A stretch of DNA of 64,000 nucleotides, from positions 37,724,375-37,788,374 of the forward strand of contig NC_080048.1 in NCBI RefSeq assembly GCF_026212465.1. The letters are read 5' to 3'. The notes beneath the pieces were generated by a model, which had not been told where the DNA came from, made no database searches, and worked only from the letters and a program-made list of their open reading frames with translations. This document shows positions 15,034 to 26,040 of this stretch, one piece after another. The translations under genes were made by a program, and so were the position numbers. Source of the DNA: Amaranthus tricolor. Its lineage: Eukaryota; Streptophyta; Magnoliopsida; Caryophyllales; Amaranthaceae. Each line of letters begins with the position of its first letter. Within the stretch, counting starts at the first letter, position 1.

Positions 15034-17524
15034 TCAACTTTTGCCACCAGGTCCAATCATCCTAACCAAGTTACCAAGTGAGATATAGAGGCTTCAATGT
15101 CTTAATATGACCTAAACGATGCAAGTTCCTGCAGCAACGCATGCATTGACAGTTTGATGACACATAACTTCCAAGGAACCATAAGAAAAAGTTGCATATC
15201 TAACACTCCAAAAAGAATCTCCTCCCCCCCCCACTCCACACCTCTATTGACTGCCATATCCGATTTGCTTCCACAAAATATTACACTGCATCATACCTTA
15301 CAGCAATTCAGGGACATAAAGCACATATTTATCGGGGTCTATTTTTCAAAGTAGCTTCAAAGTTCAGACTACAGGTTTTGATATGCATGAACACCAAATT
15401 TTATGACTTTATTATTCAAACTAGACAAGAAAAATAGGAGCATTCTTCTAGAAATAATTTAATTTGAATGATCCATTGCCACATACATATCACTCCACTA
15501 GAAAATTGGGATCAAAAAGCCTTAGAGTCCGTGTTCATGCTTTATATTCTTCATATACTGGCACAACAACAGCATTTTTTCATGTCTAAGATTTTCAGGT
15601 GAGAAATTGACTAAACATGAACAGAATTTGGCACAACAAATGAACAAAACACGGATCCTGTATCAAAGAATTGATGCTTCACCTCACACCATAAATTTAA
15701 CACATAAACGCAGACAAAAGCAAACCACTAATTATGTTTTTAGGCATCAACACCAAGAGACTAATGGTCATTTATTTTGTAAAATCATTTCATGTAGAAA
15801 GAAAAATAAAAACCTACCTAACATGGTAAGACGGTGAAGGGCCGTTATAGTAGTAGTTATGTGCTTCTTTGCAAAATCAAGCTTCTTAATATCACGGCAA
15901 ATTTCCTGAACCATTGTCTCACTTTGCTCAGCTTTATTTTTTATTTCTCGTATCTTATACATAAGTTCCTGTTCAAATGGAACAATCATTTAAAAATGAC
16001 TAATCAAACAACTTATTCATATGAACAGAGACTTTGACGCAATCAGAAGCTGGCACGACTCTAAATATTCTTTCACGAAAAGGTTGAGCCTAAATACCAT
16101 TACACTAAGAGCATACGATTGATAACTGGATGAAGCAAAGTAAGTGAATTCATAAAGTGGGAGCACAAACCTCCACAGCGTGTGTAGCCGCAGCAAGATC
16201 TTCTTTGGCCTTAGTACCTGAATTACTCTAAATAATATGAAGTTAGCAAACAACAACCAGAGTGGAGTCCCAACTACAAGAGCGGTGAATTGATCAATGA
16301 GCAATTGGTCAAGAATCTAGATAAACCTAGCTTTAACCAGCAAAGGAAAGATTGAAAGATAGAAGAAAGGTTATATACCCACCAAAGAAGCACTTTCTAG
16401 TACAAAAAAACTACAAAATTACCAGGAAATTTGTTATAATATTGCATCGTTGGAACTAAGCAAAAAAAAAAAGGAAGTTGTTGCGGCAATTGCAAAGCAA
16501 GCACTATATCCTGATGAGTTAACTAAAGTACTAAACCTACTGTTTGGTCAAATGTCTGTACTTACAATATCAACTCCCTATATAAGATCCTATCTCACCC
16601 TCCCAAGTCCCAACAGTCACCATCACACCAGAATCCAGATACCCTCTCTTAGCAAGCACAAACACCTAAGCTCCCACCTAAATTAAATGTGATCATAGTC
16701 TTTTTAACTTGTATGTCAATATATTCCACCCTATAGTAATGGTCAATCAAGAAATATTTTGATTAGTCTTATAATATTTCAGAACACATAAGTCTATGAT
16801 GTCCATAATTATTAAGCTGGTATTCTCTCTTTCTCCTTTTATGTAGTTCACATTTCATCCTCCGTGAACCGTAGTACAACAGAATGCACTTTTGTATCTG
16901 CTCATCTCAACACTGTATTCCCAAAGTTTACAAATATAGCCTTCTCTAGACAAAAGTACTGTCCTCAATATCAAGCTTCAGAAATGCCCTTCTCTAAAAA
17001 AGAATAAACTCAACATAATCCCAAATAACAAAAGCACACTCATTGATACTATGCATCAGTCATAAGAACATACTTGATCCACATAATAACACTTTCAAAC
17101 ACCAAATATATCACACCTGAAAAGATAGCCCTAAGATTTCAGAAGAGCAGCAAGTCATTACCTGCTGTCGAACAGCTTGCAAAATGGAAGCATCAACTCG
17201 ACGAATCTCACCATGAATCTTTTGCATAAGAGGCTCAACACCAGACAAGGATGCCTCTGATTTTAACAAAGTAACACAATCAGAAATCATTCGAATATTG
17301 TTATAATTTCTCCACAAAATAAATTTACTAATTAAGCTTCAAACAAATACAATATTATCACAAATCAACATGCCACTGATTCATAATTTTACAACTTCAA
17401 CATCTCCAAACTGAATGAAAATTAAAATTCCTACACAATTCAAGAGAGAAAGCTAACCTGTAGGAAACATCTGATTGATGTATTCAAGAGCACTTGACTT
17501 ATCCATAGATCGAGGGACTGACAT
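1129..17524 (-). CDS. VPS53: VPS53 subunit of the GARP/EARP tethering complex (24 exons)
   Basis: VPS53 is a core subunit of GARP, which tethers endosome-derived vesicles at the trans-Golgi network; the Arabidopsis orthologue is HIT1. Exons, in transcript order: 17524-17458, 17256-17162, 16227-16171, 15968-15818, 13896-13826, 13375-13251, 12926-12766, 12630-12489, 12048-11985, 10801-10616, 10516-10475, 8610-8506, 8409-8350, 6872-6795, 5623-5516, 5404-5339, 4852-4775, 4697-4564, 4480-4387, 3758-3681, 3255-3193, 2455-2387, 2319-2224, 1425-1129. All junctions are GT..AG and the phases close to 2487 nt (828 residues), the usual family length. Recognisable stretches are [16 protein letters not shown] near the N-terminus, [20 protein letters not shown] in the coiled-coil Vps53_N region, [17 protein letters not shown], and the C-terminal [20 protein letters not shown]. 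The first ATG is at 17524; an in-frame ATG at 17506 gives MDKSSA, the start I expect from the plant family. The gene looks intact. Confidence 0.95.
9340..10128 (-). mobile_element. Decayed RTE-type LINE fragment in a VPS53 intron
   Basis: The minus strand holds broken reverse-transcriptase-associated sequence: [19 protein letters not shown] and SFKYLGF at about 10110-9930, then [20 protein letters not shown] at about 9745. These are hallmark segments of the C-terminal half of plant RTE LINEs. The 3' end on the minus strand contains CCCAATCTTTTGGGATTAAG (9388-9369), followed by an AT-rich tail. The reading frame is interrupted, so it is a fossil. It lies in the intron 8611-10474 in the same orientation as the gene. 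I could not find its TSD, and both ends are approximate. Confidence 0.75.
14447..14671. mobile_element. MULE-like MITE with GATCACTTTAAGA repeats
   Basis: The element is bounded by TTATCCTTC (14438-14446) and TTATCCTTA (14672-14680), an 8-of-9 match for a 9-bp TSD. Its ends carry GACCGTCTCGCTATGAGA and, inverted, GAGACAGTCTCATGGTGAGA. The interior repeats an AAATGATCACTTTAAGACTAT-like unit about four times. It is non-coding and sits in the VPS53 intron 13897-15817, inside older DNA that itself holds three copies of TTTTGTAGTGCATCTA (about 14422, 14755, 14858). Terminal motif and TSD size link it to the other MITEs of this window. Confidence 0.65.
14995..15030. repeat. 36-base poly(A) tract
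   Basis: An uninterrupted run of 36 A on the plus strand, followed by GGGTCAAC, in a VPS53 intron. It may be the tail of a retroposed sequence, but no TSD or recognisable body was seen. Its exact length may vary between assemblies. Confidence 0.9.
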
Positions 17525-19117
17525 CTGTTAACATTTCCATTTTCATCAATAACCATTTTGGATTATCAATCATCAACAAATTTGATCAATTAATATGAAT
17601 CTAAAAACAAATAAAATCGACGAAATCAATATAATCCATCACAATCATCAATCACGTCAAATAATATTCCAAAAATTAGAACTGAGGATTGAAAATACGA
17701 ATTAAAGCTATCAGATTCAAAAAAAAAGGCTCCAAAAAATCAACTTTATGACTAATAATTAAAATTTAAACCTAAAAAATAACAAGAAAAACATTATCAT
17801 ACTAAATTGTCGCGAATGGTGAAGAAAGGAAAAAGAAATGAGAACAACCTTATTGCAATTCGATTTCCGTCGATGTTCAGAGATATTGAGCAATTAATTA
17901 CACTCGAATTCTTTATAAATTCAATTCAGTTGGATCAGAGTGAACAAGGAAAGAGATCGGAAACCATGGACGCTACTTTAAGTTTTTGTCAACACTCAAT
18001 GGTGCATTTTTTGATAAATAAAACACTACTCCAGTTCTTTAATCAGAGTTTGAGCGACTTTAATTGGATCGATGTACACCATTTTTTTAAAAAAATAGTG
18101 CTTCTTGTACTTATTAATGGGCATTTCGGATGGACTCGTATAAGGATAAGATGGTCTCATGCAATACTTGTTGTAAATAAAATTAATGGTGGTTTTCTGA
18201 GAAATCAGTCCAATTAAAATTTAGTGTCTGCTCTTATTGTACATTTTTCTGTATGGAGCGGTCTATCGGTCTAATTAAAAATTGTGAATGTTTCTCACAA
18301 ATTTGTGATAAAATTTATATTTTGTTTAGAATAATGTTTAAAACTTTAAATTGTTTATTTATGTTTTGATAAATAAAACAAATTAAAATTTTTAAAATAA
18401 GGTAATTTATATATTCAATAAAAACGTGCATTTTTGTTTTATAATTTTTTAACATTATTGACATTTATAATAATATAAATATAAATAAAATAAAAGTGTT
18501 TTATAAAAGTATTTACATTGATATATAGTACTAATGTCTTATTTCAGTTAGAACAACTATTGTATTTCAGGTCTTAAATCGATTCCCACCTAGCTCTCGT
18601 TTCTCAGCCTACATGTAATAAAAAAAAAATGTAGTTCTATATGAATAGAATATTAGAAATTTAAGTTCATAATGCAAAATTAAGAATTTTGAACAATTTT
18701 AATTTACTTTGGGAAAATAACTTTTTTTTTTTTTTTTTGCTTTACCCCTCATAAAAATATATGAAGATATTTCAATAAATTATTATAGATAATTTAAACT
18801 ATCCTTATTTATTCAAAATAATCCATAATATCTAACTCAAAATACTTCATACTATGAAAATAATTTTTCACAATAATCCAAAATTAATCAATTTTATCTA
18901 ATTTTTTATAAGACACTGAATACAATAATAATGATACATCAAATACAACTAAATTCCATATATGACATTGGATGAGTTAAATTAATGCCTTAGAAATCCT
19001 TGAGGGATAACCTTTCTAGTGCATCCTTATGTTTAAACACTAGTTTATGGATGTACTCCTATTCTAATTTGACTTAGCAATCACAACAATAGTGGTCATA
19101 CAAATCATTATATTTTA
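17525..19117. other. Intergenic: VPS53 5' flank
   Basis: About 17525-18200 should hold the VPS53 promoter and 5' leader, which reads leftwards. The plus-strand open frame at 17807-18217 resembles no family and overlaps this leader. From 18230 to 19117 the DNA is AT-rich with T runs near 18722 and no coding signal that I can support. Confidence 0.5.
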
Positions 19118-19126
19118 ATTTTTTAA

Positions 19127-19352
19127 GGCAAAATGTTAAAAAACTACCTAACATAAACCCCATTTTGCAAATAACTACCTTAAATAAAAAGTTTTGCAAA
19201 AAACTACCTTACATAGTCCATTTTTTTGCAAAAGAGTACCTTGTAACGGATTTAGGCGTTTGACCGTCAGATTTAACCTTTGACTAGCATGTGCCAGGCA
19301 CGTGGTCCCTTTAGTTAACCTAAATCGTCTTCTTTTCAATTCACAGCCTTCC
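19127..19352 (+). repeat. Left terminal inverted repeat of the MULE
   Basis: This pairs in inverted orientation with 20742-20966 at roughly 98% identity by eye. The outer half contains three spaced copies of an AACTACCTTA-like motif separated by TTTTGCAAA, which could be transposase-binding sites. The inner half contains GTGCCAGGCACGTGG with a G-box-like CACGTG and lies 140 bp upstream of the GRF gene's ATG, so it may contain its promoter. Confidence 0.9.
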
Positions 19353-19490
19353 ATTCAATTCCATTCTTGCTTTCTCCCATTTGCAGCGAAAAACCCTAAT
19401 ACTTCTTCTCTTGCGTCTTTCTTTCATTGTCGTTGGCATTCGAATCCCTAAAACCTCAAAAGATCATCGTTTTCTTCCAATTAATCAGTT

Positions 19491-19928
19491 ATGTCTTCTT
19501 GTTCTTCAAGCGAAAATTCTTCAATTGAAAAATGTGGGTGTGGAGTTCCCTTTGCAAGGAGGGTTTCATGGACGAAGGAAAATCCTGGAAGAAGGTTTAA
19601 TACTTGCGTTTTTTATGATCCTGATACAAAATCGAGGGGTTGCAAAAAGTTTAAATGGGTTGATGAACCTGAAATGGCTGTTTGGCAAAGAAAACTCACT
19701 AACAAGCTTGTGGAGGAAAAGCGACAATTGGCAACCGAAATCAAGATTTTGACATCAAGGATATCTTGCTTGGAACATGAAAAGGAACAAGCTTTTTCAG
19801 AAATTAAAATGATTAAGAAGAAATGGATGAATGAGAGGGAGCATTACAGTCAGATTAGAAGCTTTGTTTTAGGGTTTTTGTTTTGTTTTATGTTGGCTTT
19901 TCTTGTATTAATCAAGGGTGCTAATTGA
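19491..19928 (+). CDS. GRF-type zinc-finger protein with coiled coil and C-terminal membrane anchor
   Basis: This is an intact, intronless frame of 145 residues. Residues 15-58 form a GRF zinc finger: CGCG supplies the first two ligands (C15, C17), NPGRRF is the signature, and C39 and C51 complete the site before FKWVD. Residues of about 70-120 are charged and heptad-like, predicting a coiled coil. Residues of about 124-141 (FVLGFLFCFMLAFLVLI) form a single hydrophobic segment, suggesting a tail anchor. This layout matches the plant family annotated as uncharacterized At4g04775-like. GRF fingers in other proteins bind single-stranded nucleic acid; the function here is unknown. The gene lies wholly inside the MULE and points inward from the left TIR. 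It may be host cargo or an accessory gene of the transposon lineage. The absence of stops or frameshifts in a mobile element argues for recent function. Confidence 0.85.
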   Translation: MSSCSSSENSSIEKCGCGVPFARRVSWTKENPGRRFNTCVFYDPDTKSRGCKKFKWVDEPEMAVWQRKLTNKLVEEKRQLATEIKILTSRISCLEHEKEQAFSEIKMIKKKWMNEREHYSQIRSFVLGFLFCFMLAFLVLIKGAN

Positions 19929-20136
19929 AGTTTAGCACCTAGTTAAGCATAATTGTAAGATTGATTTGGATATTGTAACATGAGGATTCTGAATGAATGA
20001 ATGAACTTCTTATTTTTTCCATTAAATTTTCTTTGCAGGTATTGTTCTGTGCTTCCTGTGTATGATGTGTTTGGTGTGTATGATTTTGTGTTTGATGTGA
20101 TGCTGCGTATGTTTGCTGTGTTTGCAATGATGAACT

Positions 20137-20430
20137 GATTGTTTGCAGTTAGATGGCTCACTTGCATAGTCACTTGCATACAGCATACAACAAGTAACAT
20201 TGATGAACTGATTTGCTGCATACAGTAATCAACACTTGCATACATACAGCAATTTCAGTTCATTGAACTCATTTCCTGCATACTCAAAAGTGTATGAAAA
20301 TTGAGTGTCAACACTAAACAATACAGATGGTTTCAATATTGATTGTTTGCTGTGTTTGTAACATTGATTTTCAACATTGATTGTTTGCAGTTAGATGGCT
20401 CACTTGCATACTCACTTGCATACTCAATTT
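20137..20430. repeat. Internal duplications in the MULE 3' half
   Basis: A segment reading TTTGCAGTTAGATGGCTCAC followed by TTGCATA..TCACTTGCATAC occurs near 20140 and again near 20383, about 240 bp apart. Scattered TTGCATAC and GCATACAG motifs lie between. No convincing reading frame crosses it. It may be the collapsed remainder of a region deleted from an autonomous ancestor. Confidence 0.6.
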
Positions 20431-20741
20431 CTTCATCTTAGCTAATTTTTATATATTGATTTAGCTAATTTTAAGAACCCTAATACAGTATTCAGATACA
20501 ACAAGAGTCAATTTACAAATTAAAAGCTATGAAACAACAAATTCAATACAAAAATCGCACAGCACAGGAAGCAAATCTGAAAAACGAAAAAAAATTTAAA
20601 TTATAGCTACAGCAATGAGATGAAACATACCGGATTTGCTTAGAGATTTCAATGAGATGAAGTTACGATGTGGATGGGAGCGAAATATGAAGCTACAACA
20701 ATGGAAGATTGGCGGGAAATGGCAGGATTGAATACGATTTC

Positions 20742-20966
20742 GAATGCTCTGAATTGAAAAGAAGACGATTTAGGTTAACTAAAGGGACCACGTGCCTGGC
20801 ACGTGCTAGTCAAAGGTTAAATCTGACGGTCAAACGCCTAAATCCGTTACAAGGTACTCTTTTGCAAAAAAATGGATTATGTAAGGTAGTTTTTTGCAAA
20901 ACTTTTTATTTAAGGTAGTTATTTGCAAAATGGAGTTTATGTTAGGTAGTTTTTTAACATTTTGCC
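20742..20966 (-). repeat. Right terminal inverted repeat of the MULE
   Basis: This is the inverted partner of 19127-19352. Just inside it, read on the minus strand, a leader-like stretch leads to AAATCCG|GTATGTTTC (about 20631), a plausible first-exon donor site. This resembles MuDR, where each TIR drives a convergent transcript. Here the minus-strand gene body is missing. Confidence 0.85.
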
Positions 20967-20975
20967 ATTTTTTAA

Positions 20976-22480
20976 TGACTTTCTTTTTACAATCTATTAG
21001 CATCCCACTCATAATAACCCAAAAAAAAAAATATTAATATTCACAATCTTTCATTCAATATTCACCTACTTCACCTCTATTTTTTATATTGAAATAAATA
21101 TTTTAATATGGGTCTCTATTTACATGGTATGAAAAGCTTGAAATTTTAGTCTATTTTATTTATTATTTTTATTTGTTTAATTCACAATTCATCATCATTA
21201 TCATCATTCCCAGCATATCTTCCTCACAGGAATTATTTATTTCACGATTAGAGTATGATAATCTTTATAATTATGGACTCTACTCATAATTTGTTGAATG
21301 GAAAAACAATAAGATGATTTTATCTCTCATAAATAGTGGGTATGACATTGTGAATTTTGACATCTCTATTAACAAGAGTTTGATTCTTATTTCTTACTCT
21401 TTCTGTTCGCTAAAGAAGCTTTAATTCGTCATTTTAAGTATCTTTTTGTTGTTCTTATAAAGATTTTTTCTATTTATATGACAAATTATAAACAAAAACA
21501 ACCTTGTTCATCCCCATTTTAATATTTTAATAATGCTTATGGTTCCCACGTATTTTCCACTAACTTTATTTTTATATTTTTTATGATCGCCACATGTTTC
21601 CTAGTAACATTATAAAAACATTTTTTTATTAGTGTTGATTTACATATTTTTCCACTAACTTTTATTTACTATAACTTTTTAATATCTGTAATCTCCACTT
21701 TTTCCCATCAATTTTATATTTAATAAAATAATATATTCATCGCAAAAATTATATTTTTCTTAATTCTCACAAACATTCCTAGTGGAACTTCAATAAAAAA
21801 ACAAATGGAGACTGAAGTGTGTACTATATAGTTAACTTCCACGACTAATTCTCTTGCCTAACTCGGAGTAAAAAAATTAAGAAAAAATTTCATGATCACA
21901 CATATTTTTCAAATGTTGCGTGGTGACTTTGAGCTTTTAATTTTGTCATGTGGTAGACAAAATATTAAATTTTTAGTTAAATTATGTACTTATTTCGACA
22001 AGAGTTCGAAATTATGTTGTTAATAAGGGTGATCACAATATTTGTTTTTTTGAAAAAAAAATGTCATTACGTTGAGTAAAATATCGTTAAGTTACCAAAA
22101 ACCTTTCTTTCGTCTACTACTTGGAAAAGTTGAAATGTCAAGATCATCACAAAGATTAATACTCTCTCCAATTCAACACAAGTGTCCCAGTTGCTTTTTT
22201 GATACTATTCATCTCTTACTCTTAATTTGTATTTTATTGTTAATTTATAAGTTAAAATATAGTCAAGTGAGATATTGTTTGATTCATTTCAATGCAAGGA
22301 TTATTCATATTAACTTTTCATAATTTTTTATTTTCCACAATTAGAGATATTAAGGATTTAATAAGTATATTGAATAGAATGCATAAAACAATAAAACAGA
22401 AAAAATATTTGTTTAGTACGTGAAAAAGCGGAAACTTACGTGGAATTTCCAAAAACAATAGAATAAAATTGAGTACTCCA
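20976..22480. other. AT-rich intergenic DNA
   Basis: No supported gene. The only structured element seen is the partial MITE near 22160-22385. The rest is low-complexity AT-rich sequence. Confidence 0.5.
22160..22385. mobile_element. Degenerate Stowaway-like MITE
   Basis: The left end reads TACTCTCTCC and is followed by TGTCCCAG. The interior shares the AAGTTAAAATATAGTCAA and ATAATTTTTTATTTT segments with the element at 44767-45018. The right end is too eroded to place, so the boundary is approximate. Confidence 0.4.
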
Positions 22481-25400
22481 TATTCCTAGGATGCGAAGTT
22501 CGCGGTGGAGTACAATTTTTGAAACGGCTCTAACAGTAACCAACCTCTTTTAAAGAAGCCGACACAACAAAAACCCTAGAAAACTCTTTAAATGTCGAAC
22601 CAATTCCCTTACTTTCTCATTCATTCATAATCAATAGAAACAAATTAGGGTTTATCAATCAGTTTCTATCACTTCCAATCATTTATGTCGCATTTTTTTT
22701 CACTTCACCTTCCAAATTAGGGTTTATCACGATCAATTTTATCAATCAGTTTCTGAGTACCAGTAATTCAGTCGCAATATTGCCTCATCTTCACTACTTT
22801 TGTCAATGACCTTATTCATTCATCGAATATATGATTTTCTGTTTGATATTTCATATTCAATAGTATGATTAAGGCCATTGATGAGGGTATTGAAGGTCTT
22901 TTGGCAATTTTTGTCCTATAGTTGTTGATTAAGGAATCGATTGATTTGTTTCAGTATTTTAATCAACGGCTTTAATCATGCCGTTAAGATTCGATTGAAC
23001 TCATTGATTAAGGTATTGATGATAAAATGTTCATATCTGATCGCCAAACCATGTTTAATCTTTACATTCTTCCTATTTCGAATGCTATTTATTAGAATTT
23101 TTTGTTGCCTTCTGATCTCCATTTTAGATATGCAATTCTAGGTTATCTGCAATTTTGGTATAGATAATAAGTTAATATTATTTCTGGTTCTGTCTTAATC
23201 ATTAGCATAATTGATGGATTGAACATTAGGTGATGAAAAATCAAATTAGGGTCTTCTAGGATGTTGATTTTGTACCGTTTATGGCTTTATCAAGGGTTGG
23301 AAAATTTTCGAGTTGTAAAGCTTCATTTACTGGTTTATGCGGATGTTCAATTCCCATTTGACTCGTTCCCTTGAAGCTACATTACTCAGTGCTGCTTTTG
23401 TATATTTCTCCTTTGCTTCTACCTTGCAAGCATTGGAGTTTACTACAGCAGCTACATTTTCTTACTCTTTCACTGTATTGATTTATCTCTATTATTTCTT
23501 ATACCAGTTTTAATTAATTTTCTTGTTTTATTTCTGAAATCATTTATTTTAAAGAATCAAATTTTCAAAAAATTTTAAAAGCTCGTAATTTGGATTGAAG
23601 AAGTTATTACTCTGTTTAAATTTGAGTTATCTCATTAATTTTGCAGTGAATGATGGATATTGTTGCTGCTACTGATGTTCATGCTGCGCCACCATTGACA
23701 TACAGTCACTAATGGTCAGAAAATTCATACTCTGATCAAATTTGTTTCTTAAATGCCGTCTAAAAGAACCAAAATTTTCAACATAATGCTCTAACCAAGA
23801 TTTGGGCTCGGATGAAGCTAGTATAATAGTTATTCAGTCTTTAAGAAATTGTCATAAATGTAGGGTGGAGTTATTTGTGTGGACTATATTAAAGAATAGT
23901 TGAAATATCTGAATAAGATAAAAAGAAAATAATAGGGATTTTTTTCTTTACTTTTATTATTAAATATTTTCTCGGACCCCTGCTTTTTGCGGTACATTGG
24001 AAGTGTCTTTTACCTTTACCTTTATTATTAAATATTTTAGGGAAAAAATATTATCTTAAGGAAATTGTGACATTTTAATGTATCTAACATTAGAGTATCA
24101 AAATAAATCATTTCGATGGGCTAATGAAGCGGAGAGTAAGGAGCGTAGGTTAATGGGTGGAAAGTCACGAGTTTGAGTTAGTGTAATTGATACCGGAGAG
24201 TAAATAGTGTTGGATTAGTCATGACTTATGTTGATTTGGGATTAGAAGGTTAAGTGTTACTTTCGAGTTATTTTTTGCTTACATTTAATATACATACTGA
24301 CTTTTAAAATCAGAAGTAGATGGGAAATACTTGAGACGTCGTAATGCCTTACTATATCACTTACTATATCACCTATGCCTTATATATTCAGTCATGTTAT
24401 TAGCCTTAACAATTATCTTTGCTTTTATTTGGAGGTTTTTTTCGAATCGATGGACTTTTTGGTCATCTTTATGGGTATAGTTTGTTGTTTTCTCTACCTT
24501 TTTGAACCCTAATCATAGTTTCAGGATACACTGGATGAAAATAAGATGGGAACCATATGAAGATAGTCTGTCCTTGCAGGAACTAAACCTGGTATGAGTT
24601 AACCTATGGAAACAGTTTTGTGGAAGGAATGGGGCATATTGGTCAGAGATATGTGATATATGTGATAAATGTGACTTTTCAATTTGCCTGAGATTTGCAA
24701 TACAAACCAGTAGGGATGGAAAAATGCAAAGCAACTGTTGAAGTCCCATTCATTTTATTTTTTGTCGAAAAATTTGGCCTGAAAAATCAAGCAAGTCGCT
24801 GAAGTAGACTAATTTGAGGTTTTTTCGGCTTCATGTGGACCGATATTTTTCCCCTACTAAGAACCACAGTTTATGAACTAAATAAACACTTCAATCGTCA
24901 CATAAGGAAGTTCCTAAACATGATAGAGACTTATACATATTGGAAAAACCACACTGATTAACATATTGATTTGGAAGGCTGATAGTTCTTGGAAATAACT
25001 TTTCAAAGAATGATTGTGTTATTCTTAAGCTTCTATTTCAGTTTTCAGTGTTGGTTAAAGCTATCCTTTCATAATACATCATTTGGTCCGATTACATGAT
25101 GGAAACTCCTTAATTTCATGACAATCTATCATGAATGGTTACCCTGTTCTCAGTGTTGGTTAAAGCTAGTTTTTATCAATACATCATTTTGTTCGGTTGA
25201 AAAATGAAAGGTGACCCTATTTTTAGTGTTTGTTAAAGCTGCCCTTTTAACAAATACATCATTTGGTCTGGTTACGTAATCGAAAATCCTTAATTTCATG
25301 ACAATCCATCATGAAAGGTTTGCCTGTTTTCAGTGTTGGTTAAAAAGAATCAGGTAATACCTATTTATTAAAAAAGGTTGGCCAACAAGCCATTGACAAT

Positions 25401-26040
25401 GACAAAGCGAATAGGAGTAACTTTTTTATTTTAACTCAAATTTATTTTTTCACTAATTGAGTATTATTCAAAACAAAAGTTGGTTAATTTTTTGTGTTGG
25501 TTAAAAGTAAAATAATTAGTAATTTGTTAATGAACTGATTGAAAAATGTTCACTATATTTTTTTTACTATTAACTGACAAATAATTAACTAGCTTTCTAT
25601 TTGTTGTCATTTTTTTATTGTGTTGAACTTTTTCAAAAAATTTAAATTTTGACCTCCTTAAAAGAGCTTTAATTTTTCTCAATTCATCAAACTCAATGCT
25701 CGTTCAATGTAAACGCAACTCATACGATTTTTCTTAAATGTTTGAGGCATAGTTTAAAATTTTTTGTTGATTAATATTCAATAAATTTCGTAAAATAAAA
25801 TTAAAAATAATAACAGATAATTTTTTTTTGAAAAGGCTTACTGTACCTCGGTATAGTCGCGTGTTTTGTATGTCTATATGTAGGTATAGATGCATATTTT
25901 ATGCGACTTGTCCCTTTTTCGAAATAGATTTTATAATTTTTAATTGAAAAATTGATAATTTTTTAAATTAAAAATTCGAGGTTCTTACCTCGAACATTTG
26001 CGAAGAGGATGCTTGGAGTTATAAATTTTTTTGAGTCTAA
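22480..26040. other. Intergenic: possible decayed or non-coding transcription unit
   Basis: From 22540 to about 22800 the sequence looks like a plant 5' leader: an AAAACCCTAG motif and two copies of AAATTAGGGTTTATCA. A possible splice acceptor, TTTTGCAG|TGAATGATGG, follows near 23646, but the frame after it closes within about 20 codons (MMDIVAATDVHAAP then stop). I could not assemble a protein. The rest of the interval holds the tandem repeat at 25040-25345 and AT-rich DNA. Confidence 0.3.
25040..25345. repeat. Degenerate tandem repeat, about 110-bp unit
   Basis: CAGTGTTGGTTAAAGCT-like segments recur near 25045, 25150, 25228 and 25330. They are followed by TACATCATTTGGTC and, in two copies, CTTAATTTCATGACAATC. 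The unit between the first two copies is about 108 bp; the third copy is shortened. It is non-coding, diverged and intergenic. Confidence 0.7.

Larger units (their letters stand above)
19118..20975. mobile_element. Complete Mutator-like transposon carrying a GRF zinc-finger gene
   Basis: The element occupies 19127-20966 (1840 bp) and is flanked by perfect 9-bp duplications, ATTTTTTAA, at 19118-19126 and 20967-20975. It starts GGCAAAATG and ends CATTTTGCC. The TIRs (19127 to about 19352, and about 20742 to 20966) are about 225 bp with only a handful of differences, for example CCC/TCC near the tip and CATGTGCC/CACGTGCC further in, so insertion was recent. Long TIRs plus a 9-bp TSD are the signature of Mutator-like elements. 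The only protein gene is the GRF protein at 19491-19928; no transposase remnant is visible, so movement would need a transposase supplied elsewhere. The 3' half contains CTTGCATAC-rich duplications. Confidence 0.9.

Noticed and set aside
17807..18217. 136-residue plus-strand open frame upstream of VPS53
   Set aside because: It overlaps the presumed leader and promoter of the minus-strand VPS53 gene. It is low in complexity and resembles no family.
19943..20245. 100-residue minus-strand frame inside the MULE
   Set aside because: Its residues (MQVTMQVSHLTANNQ) come from the CTTGCATAC duplications. There is no transposase motif. It is kept only as an argument for a lost antisense gene.
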